NCBI GenBank assembly: GCA_023265995.1
Contig: JAHFSA010000009.1
Span: 1-64,000, forward strand
DNA from: Perlucidibaca sp.
Lineage (GTDB): Bacteria; Pseudomonadota; Gammaproteobacteria; Pseudomonadales; Moraxellaceae
Direction: 5' to 3'
DNA length: 64,000 nt
The translations under genes were made by a program, and so were the position numbers. Positions 47,343-56,780 of the stretch are shown in pieces (within the stretch, counting starts at the first letter, position 1; each line of letters opens with the position of its first letter). The notes under the pieces were generated by a model. The model saw only the letters and a list, made by a program, of their open reading frames with translations. It was not told where the DNA came from and made no database searches.

Positions 47343-47693
47343 TCAGACCACGTCGGTACGCGCTTCCGGGCCGTAGCGGTTGTCACCCGGCAGGCCGGCG
47401 CGGGCATAAAGGAACACCAGCGCGAAGAGGCCGATCCACGGCACCAGGCCGATCAGCTGCCACCATCCGCTCATGCCGGTGTCATGCAGACGCCGCGAGC
47501 CGACGGCGAGCGCGGGAACCAACACGATCAGCGCATAGCCCATGACCGCCGACTCGATGCCGGCAACATGACCCACCTTCACCATCGTGAAGGAGACCAG
47601 GGCATTGATCAGCGTGAACATCCAGAATTCGCTGCGGCCGGCGCGGCCGCCAAACTCCGCGTAGCGCTTCAGGACATCAAAATACCAGTTCAT
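47343..47693 (-). CDS. DUF805 membrane protein
   Basis: A 116-residue inner-membrane protein of the DUF805 family. The signature NWYFDVLKRYAEFGGRAGRSEFW at the N-terminus and SRRLHDTGMSGWW in the middle are diagnostic, with about three to four hydrophobic helices. The ATG at MNWYF has AAGGA eight bases upstream and is preferred over one three codons earlier. The function is unknown. Confidence 0.9.
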   Translation of the reverse strand: MNWYFDVLKRYAEFGGRAGRSEFWMFTLINALVSFTMVKVGHVAGIESAVMGYALIVLVPALAVGSRRLHDTGMSGWWQLIGLVPWIGLFALVFLYARAGLPGDNRYGPEARTDVV

Positions 47694-47761
47694 CGCGAAC
47701 ATCCTTTTTCAGAGTGGGAAATGACACGGAACGCGGATGCTACGCGCACGGCAGGCTGGCG

Positions 47762-48223
47762 TCACACCCGGCGACGCGAGGCCGTCAGCGCGGCATCGGC
47801 ATTGGCGCGACGGGTCGCGGCGGCGAACTCGCTGGTGACGATGGTCTTGCCTATCGGTGTCAGGGCAATGCCGGCCAGCTTGAGATGCTGGATGCCGAAC
47901 GGAATGCCGATGATGGTCACGAAGTTGAGCAGCGCCGATGTGACATGACCGATGGCCAGCCACACGCCGGCAAAGAGGAACCAGATGATGTTGCCGACGA
48001 TGCCCAGGCTGCCGGTGCCGATGTCATCGCGGCCATTGATCTCGCGGCGGCTGATCGCCTCACGACCGAACGGGAAGAAGGTGAACTGGCCGATCACGAA
48101 GCAGGCCTTGCCCCAGGGAATGCCGACGATGGTCAGGAAGGCCAGCAGACCGGCAAACCACCAGGCCAGCCCCATGAACACGCCACCCAGAATGAACCAG
48201 AGAAAATTGCCGATCGCGCGCAC
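47762..48223 (-). CDS. yccF: YccF-domain inner-membrane protein
   Basis: A 153-residue membrane protein with two YccF repeats (NFLWFILGGVFMGLAWW and NIIWFLFAGVWLAIGH, each followed by a T.IGIP..... motif). It starts with GTG seven bases after AGGAG; the longer open frame upstream overlaps the methyltransferase gene and has no start site. The E. coli relative is 148 residues. The function is unknown. Confidence 0.88.
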   Translation of the reverse strand: MRAIGNFLWFILGGVFMGLAWWFAGLLAFLTIVGIPWGKACFVIGQFTFFPFGREAISRREINGRDDIGTGSLGIVGNIIWFLFAGVWLAIGHVTSALLNFVTIIGIPFGIQHLKLAGIALTPIGKTIVTSEFAAATRRANADAALTASRRRV

Positions 48224-48276
48224 TGTTGCGCTCCTTTTCAAGTCATGACGCCCGGCGGCTGCCGGGTCGAATGTCC

Positions 48277-49059
48277 CTAGCCCCGGCGCCAGAGATCCAG
48301 CAGCACGGCGGTTGCCACACCGGCATTGAGCGACTCGGCCTGGCCGAAGCGCGGGATGGTCAGACGCCGCGTCAGCTCCTGCTGCACCGCATCCGACAAG
48401 CCGTGCGACTCGTTGCCTATGACCAGGACACCACCGGCAAACGGCGCCTTCAGCCGGTGCGTGCTCTCGCCATCGAGCACCGCCCCGGCGATGGTCGCAC
48501 CGGCCTCGCGCTGTGCCGCCAGCCATGCCGGCAGCTCGACCTCATGCACCGGGACGCGCAGGAACGAGCCCATGCTGGCGGCGATGACCTTGGGGTTGCA
48601 GAACTCGGCCGTGGTTGGCGAACACAGCACCTGCGTGACGCCGTACCAGTCCGCCAGACGCAGGATGGTGCCGAGGTTGCCGGGATCGCGAATGTCGTCC
48701 AGCGCCAGTGTCAGCTCGCCGGCGCGCAGAGGCTTCAGCGGCCAGCTGCGCTGACCGGCAATGGCGATGGCGCTGTCATTGTGCTCGTAGGTACCGAGAC
48801 TGGTGAGCAGGCTGGCGCTGACTTCGATCAGGCGCAGGCCGCGCCGCGCCACGGCAGCACGCAGATCAGGCGCGGCCTCGTGGCTGGCATAGACGGCCAG
48901 CACCGGCCAGTCGCTGGCCAGCAGTTCGGCGACGCTCTTGCCACCTTCGACCAGGAAGGCATTGTGTTCGCGGCGGCCCTTCTTGCCATGCAGATCGCGG
49001 ACGCGCTTCTGCTCGGCACGGGTCGGTCCCAGGGGGGTGTCGGAATATGTGCTTGTCAT
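48277..49059 (-). CDS. SpoU/TrmH-family RNA 2'-O-methyltransferase
   Basis: A 260-residue SPOUT-class enzyme that methylates the ribose of rRNA or tRNA. The N-terminal substrate-binding part (FLVEGGKSVAELL) is followed by the knot motifs DDIRDPGNLGTILRLA, VIGNESHGLS and SLNAGVATAVLL. This layout is closest to RlmB/TsnR-like rRNA methyltransferases, but the exact target cannot be read. Confidence 0.93.
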   Translation of the reverse strand: MTSTYSDTPLGPTRAEQKRVRDLHGKKGRREHNAFLVEGGKSVAELLASDWPVLAVYASHEAAPDLRAAVARRGLRLIEVSASLLTSLGTYEHNDSAIAIAGQRSWPLKPLRAGELTLALDDIRDPGNLGTILRLADWYGVTQVLCSPTTAEFCNPKVIAASMGSFLRVPVHEVELPAWLAAQREAGATIAGAVLDGESTHRLKAPFAGGVLVIGNESHGLSDAVQQELTRRLTIPRFGQAESLNAGVATAVLLDLWRRG

Positions 49060-49076
49060 GAGCGCGGATGCTACTC

Positions 49077-49098
49077 GCGTGACAGCGACTCGTCACGC
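49077..49098 (-). terminator. Hairpin after the GNAT gene
   Basis: GCGTGAC and GTCACGC (7 bp) around an eight-base loop lie about 30 bases past the GNAT stop. No U-run follows. Confidence 0.3.
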
Positions 49099-49127
49099 CG
49101 GCAAGACATGACATGCGCAGAACATGG

Positions 49128-49529
49128 CTAGCTACCGCGAAGCATCCAGGCTCGCGGGTTGTACTCGAAACCAAGCTTCGGGTAGTACTCATTGGCCATC
49201 GGCGCTGCAAGCAGAACGATCATGCACTCCGGCTCCAGACGTCGTCTCGTCTCCTCGATCAGGCGCTTGCCAATACCCTGCTTCTGATACTCCGTATCAA
49301 CGGCCAGATCGGCAAGATAGGCCACATAAGTGAAATCGGTAAGCGTGCGCGAGATACCAACCAGATGATCGCCGCTCCAGGCTGTCACTGTAAGACTGGC
49401 ATTCCTGAGCATGCCCTCGAAGATATCCGGCCTGTCGACAGGCCTGCGCTCCCCCAAGGTTGATCGCTTGTAGAGGTCAATCGCCTGCTCCACACCAATA
49501 TCTGCGTTGTCGCGGTATTCAATTTCCAT
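49128..49529 (-). CDS. GNAT-family N-acetyltransferase
   Basis: A 133-residue acetyl-CoA-dependent acetyltransferase. The acetyl-CoA loop is seen at DTEYQKQGIGKRLIEE (Q/RxxGxG), preceded by the strand VAYLADLAV. The C-terminus MANEYYPKLGFEY is typical. The ATG has a GAG eight bases upstream; the open frame continues 64 codons further without a convincing start. It is AT-richer than its neighbours and lies next to a toxin-antitoxin pair, so transfer is possible. It does not look like a DUF1778-paired GNAT toxin. The substrate is unknown. Confidence 0.85.
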   Translation of the reverse strand: MEIEYRDNADIGVEQAIDLYKRSTLGERRPVDRPDIFEGMLRNASLTVTAWSGDHLVGISRTLTDFTYVAYLADLAVDTEYQKQGIGKRLIEETRRRLEPECMIVLLAAPMANEYYPKLGFEYNPRAWMLRGS

Positions 49530-49828
49530 TTGAGTCTCGTCAAGGCGCTGGTCTGGCTCGCGGCACCAGCAACTAAAGGCCCGATGCAGGTCAAATACAT
49601 GGAGTGTCCTCACCTCGCGAAACCCGCCAACCGGGTCTAGCCTTGTTATACACAGGCCACCACAAGGTGTGGTCAGCATGGCAAACAAGCCTCCATGCGA
49701 CAACACCAATACCAGCCTCACCAGCAGGAGCCGACATGCACCTCGCGAACCAACTCATTGACATAAAGCCCCTTCTGGAACTACGCTCAATATCGTCTTA
49801 CACACGACTTACATCGAGCGTCGCCATC
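49530..49828 (+). other. AT-richer intergenic region between the GNAT and vapB genes
   Basis: About 300 bases with no convincing gene. It holds an ACCAC-N5-GTGGT palindrome (49659-49673) and the vapBC promoter/operator region described separately. Confidence 0.5.
49758..49821 (+). promoter_or_regulatory. Candidate vapBC promoter and operator
   Basis: A consensus TTGACA (49758-49763) and TACGCT (49782-49787) are spaced by 18 bases. Nested inverted repeats cover the start region: ACGCTC (49783-49788) with GAGCGT (49816-49821), and TCGT with ACGA inside. Such repeats are usual VapB binding sites. Confidence 0.5.
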
Positions 49829-50092
49829 ATGGAAACCACAAAGCTTTCCAGCAAGGGCCAGGTGGTCATTCCCAGCAGTCTGCGCAACAGCAACCACTGG
49901 AAGGCTGGCCAGGAATTCAATGTTACCGACACCGGCAACGGCGTGCTGCTGACACCACGCGCGCCTTTCTCTGCCACCGTGCTGTCCGAGGTCGCCAGCA
50001 TGCTGAGCGACAAGCTGAAGCCACGCAGCGATGACGAGATCAAGGCCGCGCTGCAGGCCGACATGCGGAGAAAATGGCGTGGTCGCGATTGA
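49829..50092 (+). CDS. vapB: Antitoxin of a VapBC pair, AbrB/MazE-type
   Basis: An 87-residue antitoxin with an N-terminal swapped-hairpin DNA-binding domain of the AbrB type (METTKLSSKGQVVIPSSLR). The C-terminal part (SDDEIKAALQADMRRKWRG) would bind and block the toxin. The toxin gene overlaps its 3' end by 14 bases, the typical layout. The ribosome site is weak. Confidence 0.9.
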   Translation: METTKLSSKGQVVIPSSLRNSNHWKAGQEFNVTDTGNGVLLTPRAPFSATVLSEVASMLSDKLKPRSDDEIKAALQADMRRKWRGRD

Positions 50093-50468
50093 TACCAATG
50101 TACTTGTGCGCCTGCTGACCGGCGACCATGCCGCGCAACACCGGGCCAGCCTGAAGCTGTTTTCGGTGGAGCAGGTTTTCATTCCCGACACAGTGATACT
50201 GGAAACGGAATGGGTGCTGCGCGCCGCCTATGATCTGGCACCCGTCGAGGTCTGCGCGGCACTCAGGGGCGTTTGCGGACTGGAAAATGTCGTGCTCGCC
50301 AACCCTACGCAGATGGCGCGCGTGATCGACTGGCACGAGCTGGGACTGGACTTTGCCGACGCCATGCACCTGGCGCTCAGTCAGGATCAGGATGCACTGA
50401 AGACCTTCGACAGCGACTTCATCAAACGTGCCCATGCACTGGTCAGCTGCCGCGTCGAACGCCCCTGA
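50079..50468 (+). CDS. vapC: VapC-family PIN-domain ribonuclease toxin
   Basis: A 129-residue PIN-domain nuclease. The acidic active-site residues are intact: Asp in AIDTNVLVRLL, Glu in ILETEWVLR, Asp in LDFADAMH and Asp in TFDSDF. It starts with GTG nine bases after GGAGA inside the antitoxin gene. RNA cleavage is blocked by the antitoxin; VapC toxins usually cut tRNA or rRNA. The target here is unknown. Confidence 0.92.
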   Translation: MVAIDTNVLVRLLTGDHAAQHRASLKLFSVEQVFIPDTVILETEWVLRAAYDLAPVEVCAALRGVCGLENVVLANPTQMARVIDWHELGLDFADAMHLALSQDQDALKTFDSDFIKRAHALVSCRVERP

Positions 50469-50508
50469 GGCACAAGGCAGCACAACACCTCGGCGCGGCT
50501 GACACTCG

Positions 50509-51486
50509 TCACGCCGCCAGCGCCACCACCCTGCGTTCCAGCGCCTGCACGAAGCGCGCAATGTGCCTGAAGGCGCTGCGTCCTTCCGGCAGCACAGCGG
50601 CGAAGATGGGAAACACATGCGGCATGCGGTGCCACTCCTCGTAATGCACCTCGACGCCGGACTCGCGCGCGCGCAGCGCGACACGGCGGGCATCGTCACG
50701 CAGCACTTCGGTGCTGCCGACCAGCAGGCACAGCGGCGGCAAACCGTGGAAGTCGCCATGCAGCGGCGACACCAGCGGGTCGTAGGGGCTGCGGTCGCGT
50801 GCCAGGCGGCCGGACAGCAGGCGCACGGCACGCGCCGGAATCATGGGGTCGCGCCAGGCATTGCTGTGCCGCGACGCCGATTCGTCGCTGAGGTCGGTCC
50901 ACGGCGACAGGCAGATGCCGCAGGCCGGCAGCGGCAGGCCGCGATCACGCAGCGTCTGCAGCAGCACCAGGGTGAGATGGCCACCAGCCGAATCACCACT
51001 GACGATGATGTCCCGGCTGGCATAGCCGCGTGCCAGCAGATACTCGTAGGCCTGCACGGCATCATCGCGCCAGTGCTCGAAACTGTGACGCGGCGCCAGG
51101 CGGTAATCGATGGCCAGCACCGGCCGGCGCAGCACGCGCGACATGCGCCAGGTCATCTGGCGATGCATGGAAGCCGAGCCGAAGAAGTAGCCGCCGCCAT
51201 GCAGATAAAGCATGACCTGACGTGCCGAGGTGGCCTGCGGCGCACAGACCCATTCACCGCGCACGGCCGGGGTCTGCACCGGGGTGATATGGACATTGCC
51301 CGGCGTGCGCTCGAGCACGGCGCCGGTCAGCCGGAACAGTTTGCGGACGATCATCATGGCGGCGGGCGAATCGGTGGCCACGGTGGCAATGGGGCGTATG
51401 GACAGCGACATGGCCCAGTCGAGCAGATAGGCCTGCGGACTGATGCTCTGACGCGGACGTTGCACCTGCTCTGACATCGGGGACAT
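50509..51486 (-). CDS. Alpha/beta hydrolase of the hormone-sensitive-lipase type
   Basis: A 325-residue esterase/lipase. The HSL-family oxyanion motif HGGGYFFG, the nucleophile GDSAGGHL (Ser about 168), and a C-terminal His in WHRMPHVFPIF are present; the Asp/Glu lies near GSTEVLRDDARR. AGGAGA lies eight bases before the ATG. The substrate is likely a short-chain or lipid ester. Confidence 0.92.
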   Translation of the reverse strand: MSPMSEQVQRPRQSISPQAYLLDWAMSLSIRPIATVATDSPAAMMIVRKLFRLTGAVLERTPGNVHITPVQTPAVRGEWVCAPQATSARQVMLYLHGGGYFFGSASMHRQMTWRMSRVLRRPVLAIDYRLAPRHSFEHWRDDAVQAYEYLLARGYASRDIIVSGDSAGGHLTLVLLQTLRDRGLPLPACGICLSPWTDLSDESASRHSNAWRDPMIPARAVRLLSGRLARDRSPYDPLVSPLHGDFHGLPPLCLLVGSTEVLRDDARRVALRARESGVEVHYEEWHRMPHVFPIFAAVLPEGRSAFRHIARFVQALERRVVALAA

Positions 51487-51646
51487 GTGTAACTCTCCTG
51501 CGTTGCACCACGGCTGCGGCTGACCATCCGGTCATTTTCCGACCTTACCAGACATTTGTCAGACTGCAAGCCCGCCGTGATGACAGCTGTCACGCCGCGC
51601 CCGCCATGACGCTGGCACCGCTTTTCGGTTATTCTTCAGACAAGCC

Positions 51647-52714
51647 ATGGCCGGGAATATTCCCCACTTGAACAGTCACGCCGCGACCCGTCGCGCCTTG
51701 CATCTCGAACCGCATGATCCGCGCCGCCTGTCCATTCTGTGCGGCCAGTTCCACGAGCACCTCAAACTCATCGAGCAGCGCCTGCAGGTGCAGGTGAATC
51801 AGCGCGGCTATACCTTTTCGGTGAACGGCAGCGACCAGGCCACCGCCATCGCCGTGCAGGTGCTGGAGCGGCTCTACGCTGAAACCGAGGACAGCGACGA
51901 ACTGGCGCCTGAGACCGTGCATCTGGTGCTGCAGATCGCGCTCGGCGGCGAACCGGCGACGACATCGGTCCAGCTCGCCGATCTCGGCGACGGTCCGGTG
52001 CTGATCACCAAGAAGGGCACCATCCGCCCGCGCGGCCAGAACCAGCAGCGCTACGTCGAGCAGATCCTCAGTCACGACATCAGCTTCGGCGTCGGCCCGG
52101 CCGGCACCGGCAAGACCTATCTCGCCGTCGCCGCTGCCGTCGACCAGCTGGAAAAGGACCTCATCCGCCGCATCCTGCTGGTGCGTCCGGCGGTCGAGGC
52201 CGGCGAGAAGCTCGGCTTCCTGCCCGGCGACCTGTCGGAGAAGATCAATCCCTATCTGCGCCCGCTCTACGACGCCCTCTACGAGATGCTCGGCTTCGAG
52301 CGCGTGGCCAAGCTCATCGATCGCCAGGTCATCGAGATCGCGCCGCTGGCCTACATGCGCGGACGCACGCTCAACCACTCCTTCATCATCCTCGACGAAG
52401 CCCAGAACACCACGCCGGAGCAGATGAAGATGTTCCTCACCCGCCTCGGCTACGGCTCCAAGGCCGTGATCACCGGCGACATCACCCAGGTCGACCTGCC
52501 GCGCGGCACACCCTCGGGCCTGGCGCAGGCGCTGCAGATCCTCGACAACGTGCCGGGCATACACATCACCCGCTTCCAGTCGCGTGACGTGGTGCGTCAT
52601 CCGCTCGTCATGCGCATCGTCGATGCTTACGAGCGTTGGGATGCCGCCCGCGAGCAGGACAAGGCCGTCGTGCGCCGGCCGCGTCAGCGCCCGGACAGCG
52701 AGGATGAGGCATGA
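51647..52714 (+). CDS. phoH: PhoH-like ATPase (YbeZ)
   Basis: A 355-residue P-loop protein of the YbeZ type, thought to work with YbeY in rRNA maturation. Walker A is [12 protein letters not shown], Walker [16 protein letters not shown], with [17 protein letters not shown] between them. An N-terminal domain of about 110 residues resembles a KH-like RNA-binding fold. It has an ATGA overlap with ybeY. Confidence 0.95.
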   Translation: MAGNIPHLNSHAATRRALHLEPHDPRRLSILCGQFHEHLKLIEQRLQVQVNQRGYTFSVNGSDQATAIAVQVLERLYAETEDSDELAPETVHLVLQIALGGEPATTSVQLADLGDGPVLITKKGTIRPRGQNQQRYVEQILSHDISFGVGPAGTGKTYLAVAAAVDQLEKDLIRRILLVRPAVEAGEKLGFLPGDLSEKINPYLRPLYDALYEMLGFERVAKLIDRQVIEIAPLAYMRGRTLNHSFIILDEAQNTTPEQMKMFLTRLGYGSKAVITGDITQVDLPRGTPSGLAQALQILDNVPGIHITRFQSRDVVRHPLVMRIVDAYERWDAAREQDKAVVRRPRQRPDSEDEA

Positions 52715-53295
52715 GCCTGAACCTCTGGCTGGAGATAGACGAAGCCCTGGTCGCCGCGCCGCTGGCAGCGGGCGGACTGCCCTCGGAAGCCGATTTTCAG
52801 CGCTGGGGCGAGGCCGTGCTGGCCTTGCTGCGCGAACGCGCCGTGGTGCTGGACGACGCCAGCCTGAGCACTGCCGTGCAGTCCGGCGAGCCGCTGGAGC
52901 TGGCCATACGCGTGGTCGGCGATGACGAGAGTCGCGCCCTCAACAACGATTATCGCGGCAAGGACAAGCCCACCAATGTGCTGTCGTTCCCGGCCGAGCT
53001 GCCCGAGATGGTGCTGGCCGAGCTCGACGAGCGCCCGCTCGGCGACCTCGTGATCTGTGCCCCGGTGGTGGCGCGCGAGGCCGACGAGCAGGGCAAGCCG
53101 CTGGCTGCGCACTGGGCGCACATGACCGTGCACGGCATGCTGCATCTGCTCGGCCACGACCACATCGAAGCCACCGATGCCGCTGTCATGGAACCGCTGG
53201 AAATTGCCATTCTCGCCCGCCTGGGCTGGGATGACCCGTATGATGACGAGCCCGCCGGTACCCCGGCGGCAGACGAGAGGAATGTCACACCATGA
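52711..53295 (+). CDS. ybeY: Endoribonuclease YbeY
   Basis: A 194-residue single-strand RNase that matures 16S rRNA. The zinc-binding [11 protein letters not shown] (H-x3-H-x5-H) is intact, as are [16 protein letters not shown] and LGDLVI. It is slightly longer than the usual 155-170 residues because of an N-terminal stretch and an acidic tail. Its ATG and its stop both overlap neighbours by four bases. Confidence 0.96.
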   Translation: MSLNLWLEIDEALVAAPLAAGGLPSEADFQRWGEAVLALLRERAVVLDDASLSTAVQSGEPLELAIRVVGDDESRALNNDYRGKDKPTNVLSFPAELPEMVLAELDERPLGDLVICAPVVAREADEQGKPLAAHWAHMTVHGMLHLLGHDHIEATDAAVMEPLEIAILARLGWDDPYDDEPAGTPAADERNVTP

Positions 53296-54137
53296 GCGAA
53301 GGTCGATCGTCGGGCGAAAATCCCAAGTCCTGGCTGAGCCGCCTGACCGACGCCTGGAGCGGCGAACCGAGCACACCCGAAGAGCTGCTCGAGATGATCC
53401 GCGATGCCGCCGGTCGCGGCCTCATGGATGTCGAGGCCCAGCGCATCATCGAATCGACCCTGCAGGTGTCCGAGCGCCAGGTGCGTGAGATCATGATTCC
53501 GCGCGGCCAGATGATCGCCATCCGCGCCGATGACGAGCTGCGCGAATTCCTGCCGACCATGATCGAGTCGGCGCACTCGCGCTTTCCCGTGCTCGCCGCC
53601 GACAACCCCGACGAGGTCGTCGGCATCCTCTTCGCCAAGGATCTGCTCAAGCTCATCCTCGACGTCCGCGCCGAACGTCTGGTGCTCAAGGACTTCCTGC
53701 GCCCGGTCTTCTTCGTGCCGGAGTCGACCCATCTCGACAAGCTCATCCGCGAGTTCCGCAGCAAGAAGAGCCACATGGCCATTGTCGTCAACGAATACGG
53801 CGGCATTGCCGGTCTGGTCACGCTGGAGGATGCCCTCGAGCAGATCGTCGGCGAGATCGACGACGAACACGACTACGAGGACGATGCCGACATCATGATC
53901 CGCGAAGTCGGACCCAGGGAGTGGGTGGTGAAGGCGCTGACGCCCATCGCCGACTTCAACGAGCACTTCGGCAGCCGCTTCAGCAACGACGAGTTCGACA
54001 CCATCGCCGGCATCGTGCTCAACGCCTTCGAGCGACTGCCCGAGAAGGATGAGCAGATCGAGCTCGAGCGCTGGCGTTTCACCATCCTCGCCGCCGACTC
54101 GCGCACCATACGCATGCTCAAGGTCGAACCCAAATAA
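53292..54137 (+). CDS. corC: CBS-domain protein CorC/YbeX
   Basis: A 281-residue protein with two CBS domains (about 65-190) and a C-terminal CorC/HlyC domain (about 205-280). [28 protein letters not shown] and [25 protein letters not shown] are typical. It is linked to magnesium/cobalt efflux and ribosome metabolism in enterobacteria. It overlaps ybeY by four bases and precedes lnt. Confidence 0.95.
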   Translation: MSEGRSSGENPKSWLSRLTDAWSGEPSTPEELLEMIRDAAGRGLMDVEAQRIIESTLQVSERQVREIMIPRGQMIAIRADDELREFLPTMIESAHSRFPVLAADNPDEVVGILFAKDLLKLILDVRAERLVLKDFLRPVFFVPESTHLDKLIREFRSKKSHMAIVVNEYGGIAGLVTLEDALEQIVGEIDDEHDYEDDADIMIREVGPREWVVKALTPIADFNEHFGSRFSNDEFDTIAGIVLNAFERLPEKDEQIELERWRFTILAADSRTIRMLKVEPK

Positions 54138-54170
54138 GCCCTGCCTGACATCCTGCCTGAAGCCCGTTCC

Positions 54171-55682
54171 ATGACACGTTTCCTGCAATCGCTCGACGCC
54201 CTGCGCCAGACGCCGGCCGCCATCTGGCTGGCCGTGCTGCTCGGCGCCCTCATGCCGCTGGGCCTGGCTCCCCTGGACTGGTGGCCGGTCTCGCTGCTTG
54301 CCGTCGGTCTCCTCGGCGAACTGCTGCGTGCACAGACACCACGCCGCGCCGCCGGCATCAGTTTCGGCTTCGGCTTCGGCCTCTGGGCCCATGGCGGCAG
54401 CTGGCTGCTGGTATCCATGCACGACTACGGCAGCACGCCGTGGCCGCTGGCCCTGCTGTTGCTTGCCTTTGTCGCCGCCGCCATGGCCCTGCTCTTCCTG
54501 CCTGTGGGCTGGCTCTACTCGCGCCTGCGCCTGCAGCGTCTGGGCTGGCTGGCCCTGCCGGCCCTGCTGGTGCTTGGAGAATGGCTGCGCAGCTGGTTGT
54601 TCACCGGCTTCCCCTGGCTCATGCAGGGCTACGGTTTCATCGACACCCCGCTGGCCGGCTGGGCACCGCTGGCCGGCATCTACGGTGTCAGCCTCGCTGC
54701 CGGCATCAGCGGCATGGCGCTGGTCGCCGTCGCCCGCGAGGGCCGGCGCGCGCTGGCGCCGCTGCTGGCATTGCTGCTGCTCTGGGGCGCCGGCGCCGTG
54801 CTCGCGCCGCTCAGCTGGACGCACATCGACAAGTCACAGCCGCTGTCGGTGAGCCTGGTGCAGGGCAATATTCCGCAGGAGTCGAAGTGGGCGCTGGAGT
54901 GGCGCGACAAGACCGTGAAGATCTATCGCGACCTCACCGTCAAGGAATGGGGACGTGATCTGGTGATGTGGCCGGAAGCGGCGATTCCCATGTTCGCGCA
55001 CGAAGCCAAGGATGTCCTGGCCGATATCGAGAACGATGCCCTCAAGGCCGACAGTGCCTTCGTCACCGGCATTCCCTTCGCGACCTGGAACCGTGAACGC
55101 ACCAACGTGCTGTTCTACAACAGCATTGCCGCCATGGGCGACGGCTTCGGTCTCTATCACAAGCAGCAGCTGGTGCCGATCGGCGAATACATTCCTTTCG
55201 AGGGCCTGCTGCGCGGTGCCATCCCGTTCTTCGACCTGCCCATGTCGAGCTTCTCCTGGGGCCCGGCCGAGCAGCCGCCGCTGACCGTGAAGACCCACGC
55301 CATGGCGCCCTTCATCTGCTACGAGATTGCCTATCCGTCGCTGGTGCAGCGACTGTCGCGGCAGGCCGACATTCTCGCCACGGTGAGCAATGACGGCTGG
55401 TTCGGCCGCTCCATCGGCCCCGACCAGCACTTCGAGATGGTGCGCATGCGCTCGCGCGAGACCGGACGCTACATGCTGCGTGCAACCAACAACGGCATCA
55501 CCGCCATTCTCGACGATCACGGCCGGGTCATTGCCGAGGCCCCGCGCTTCACGCGCACCGTGCTGCGCGGCGAGGTCTGGCCGGCACAGGGCCTGACGCC
55601 ATGGCAGCGCTACGGTGTCACGCCGGTGCTGACGCTCTGCGTGCTACTGCTGCTGCTGGCCTGGCGCCAGGGCCGACAGTAA
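54171..55682 (+). CDS. lnt: Apolipoprotein N-acyltransferase
   Basis: A 503-residue inner-membrane enzyme that adds the third acyl chain to lipoproteins. Six or seven N-terminal helices (about 15-210) precede a nitrilase-like periplasmic domain. The catalytic triad is seen as Glu in MWPEAAIP, Lys in YHKQQLVPIGEYIP and Cys in APFICYEIAYP. Its 3' end overlaps the convergent COG0523 gene by 39 bases. Confidence 0.97.
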   Translation: MTRFLQSLDALRQTPAAIWLAVLLGALMPLGLAPLDWWPVSLLAVGLLGELLRAQTPRRAAGISFGFGFGLWAHGGSWLLVSMHDYGSTPWPLALLLLAFVAAAMALLFLPVGWLYSRLRLQRLGWLALPALLVLGEWLRSWLFTGFPWLMQGYGFIDTPLAGWAPLAGIYGVSLAAGISGMALVAVAREGRRALAPLLALLLLWGAGAVLAPLSWTHIDKSQPLSVSLVQGNIPQESKWALEWRDKTVKIYRDLTVKEWGRDLVMWPEAAIPMFAHEAKDVLADIENDALKADSAFVTGIPFATWNRERTNVLFYNSIAAMGDGFGLYHKQQLVPIGEYIPFEGLLRGAIPFFDLPMSSFSWGPAEQPPLTVKTHAMAPFICYEIAYPSLVQRLSRQADILATVSNDGWFGRSIGPDQHFEMVRMRSRETGRYMLRATNNGITAILDDHGRVIAEAPRFTRTVLRGEVWPAQGLTPWQRYGVTPVLTLCVLLLLLAWRQGRQ

Positions 55683-56657
55683 GGCCTGCTCTGCCGCAGC
55701 CCAGTCCACGGGCTGCGTGCTGATGGCCTCGACCCGGTTGTCGGCTCGGTACTCGCTGGATTTCACCGCCAGATCCAGCGCGGTGGCGTTGAAATGTATC
55801 CAGCCGCGATCGGTGTGAAACACGCCCTTGAGACGCTCCAGCCCGCGCCAGGCCAGCAGCACGTTGAGCAGGTCATCGTGGCGGAAGCACCAGTCCGCCG
55901 GCAGTATCCAGCCCCCCACCCAGCGCTCCAGCGCCTGCTCGTGATAGTGATACGGCGGCTCCTGCGGCGGCGTTGACGGCAGCTCCGCCGTCCGGACCTC
56001 CGGTCGCAGATGCAGCAGCGAGCGACGTTGCCGCGCCGGCTGCCGGGGTGGCACATCGAGCCAGGCCGGATCGACCGCACCAGCCTGTCCGGGCGCGGCG
56101 CCGGCACTGACCCGGGCAACCAGCGCCTTGGCCGGCTGCAGGCCGGCGGCAAAGGCATCGGCGCGCGCGAGGGCATCGGCATCGAGCAGATCGGCCTTGC
56201 TGAAGAGCAGCACGTCAGCGACCTCGACCTGGGCCCGGAAGGTCTCGTGCGAGGTCACGCGGGCATCGTCGAGCTGACGCGCATCGACCAGACAGAGCGT
56301 GGCCGCCACTCGCAGATGCGCCTGCCAGTGCGGCTCGCGCAGCGTCTCCAGTATCTGTGCCGGATGGCCCAGACCGGTCGGCTCGATGAGCAGACGATCG
56401 GCGCCGGTACGGGTGGCGATCTGGCCCAGGGCGATCTGCAACGGCAGGTTCTGCGCGCAGCAGATGCAGCCCCCGGGAACCTCCTTGATGACCACGTCCT
56501 CGCCGGTCCAGGCCGCCTGGTCTATGCCTATCTGACCGAACTCGTTGACCAGGATGGCCCAGCGCTCACCGACCGGCTTGCGCGCCAGCAGCGCAGAGAT
56601 CAAAGTGGTCTTGCCGGCACCGAGAAAGCCGGTGATGACATGGGTCGACAAGGTCAT
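55644..56657 (-). CDS. COG0523 (CobW-type) GTPase, probable metal chaperone
   Basis: A 337-residue G3E-family GTPase. The P-loop GFLGAGKTTLI, the metal-binding GGCICC motif (CxCC type) and NKxD-like FSKADLLD are present, with the CobW C-terminal domain after about residue 240 (GVFHTDRGWIHFNATA). There is no His-rich metal-storage loop. GAGGT lies six bases before the ATG at MTLSTHV. The cargo metal (Zn, Co or other) is unknown; no Zur-like palindrome was seen upstream. Confidence 0.9.
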   Translation of the reverse strand: MTLSTHVITGFLGAGKTTLISALLARKPVGERWAILVNEFGQIGIDQAAWTGEDVVIKEVPGGCICCAQNLPLQIALGQIATRTGADRLLIEPTGLGHPAQILETLREPHWQAHLRVAATLCLVDARQLDDARVTSHETFRAQVEVADVLLFSKADLLDADALARADAFAAGLQPAKALVARVSAGAAPGQAGAVDPAWLDVPPRQPARQRRSLLHLRPEVRTAELPSTPPQEPPYHYHEQALERWVGGWILPADWCFRHDDLLNVLLAWRGLERLKGVFHTDRGWIHFNATALDLAVKSSEYRADNRVEAISTQPVDWAAAEQALLSALAPGQQQQ

Positions 56658-56780
56658 GCCAGACCTCGCGCGAACCACCTTGCAGCGAATAAGTGTTTCA
56701 ATTTTCAGCGCACTCTTTCAAACCGGGAAGCGGGCTGGCTAGACTGCCCGCCTAACGATCATGACACGAGGCCTGCGGGC

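Noticed and set aside
56658-56780. Zur-type operator upstream of the COG0523 gene
   Set aside because: Searched by eye for a GTTATA-type palindrome; only irregular T-rich repeats are present.
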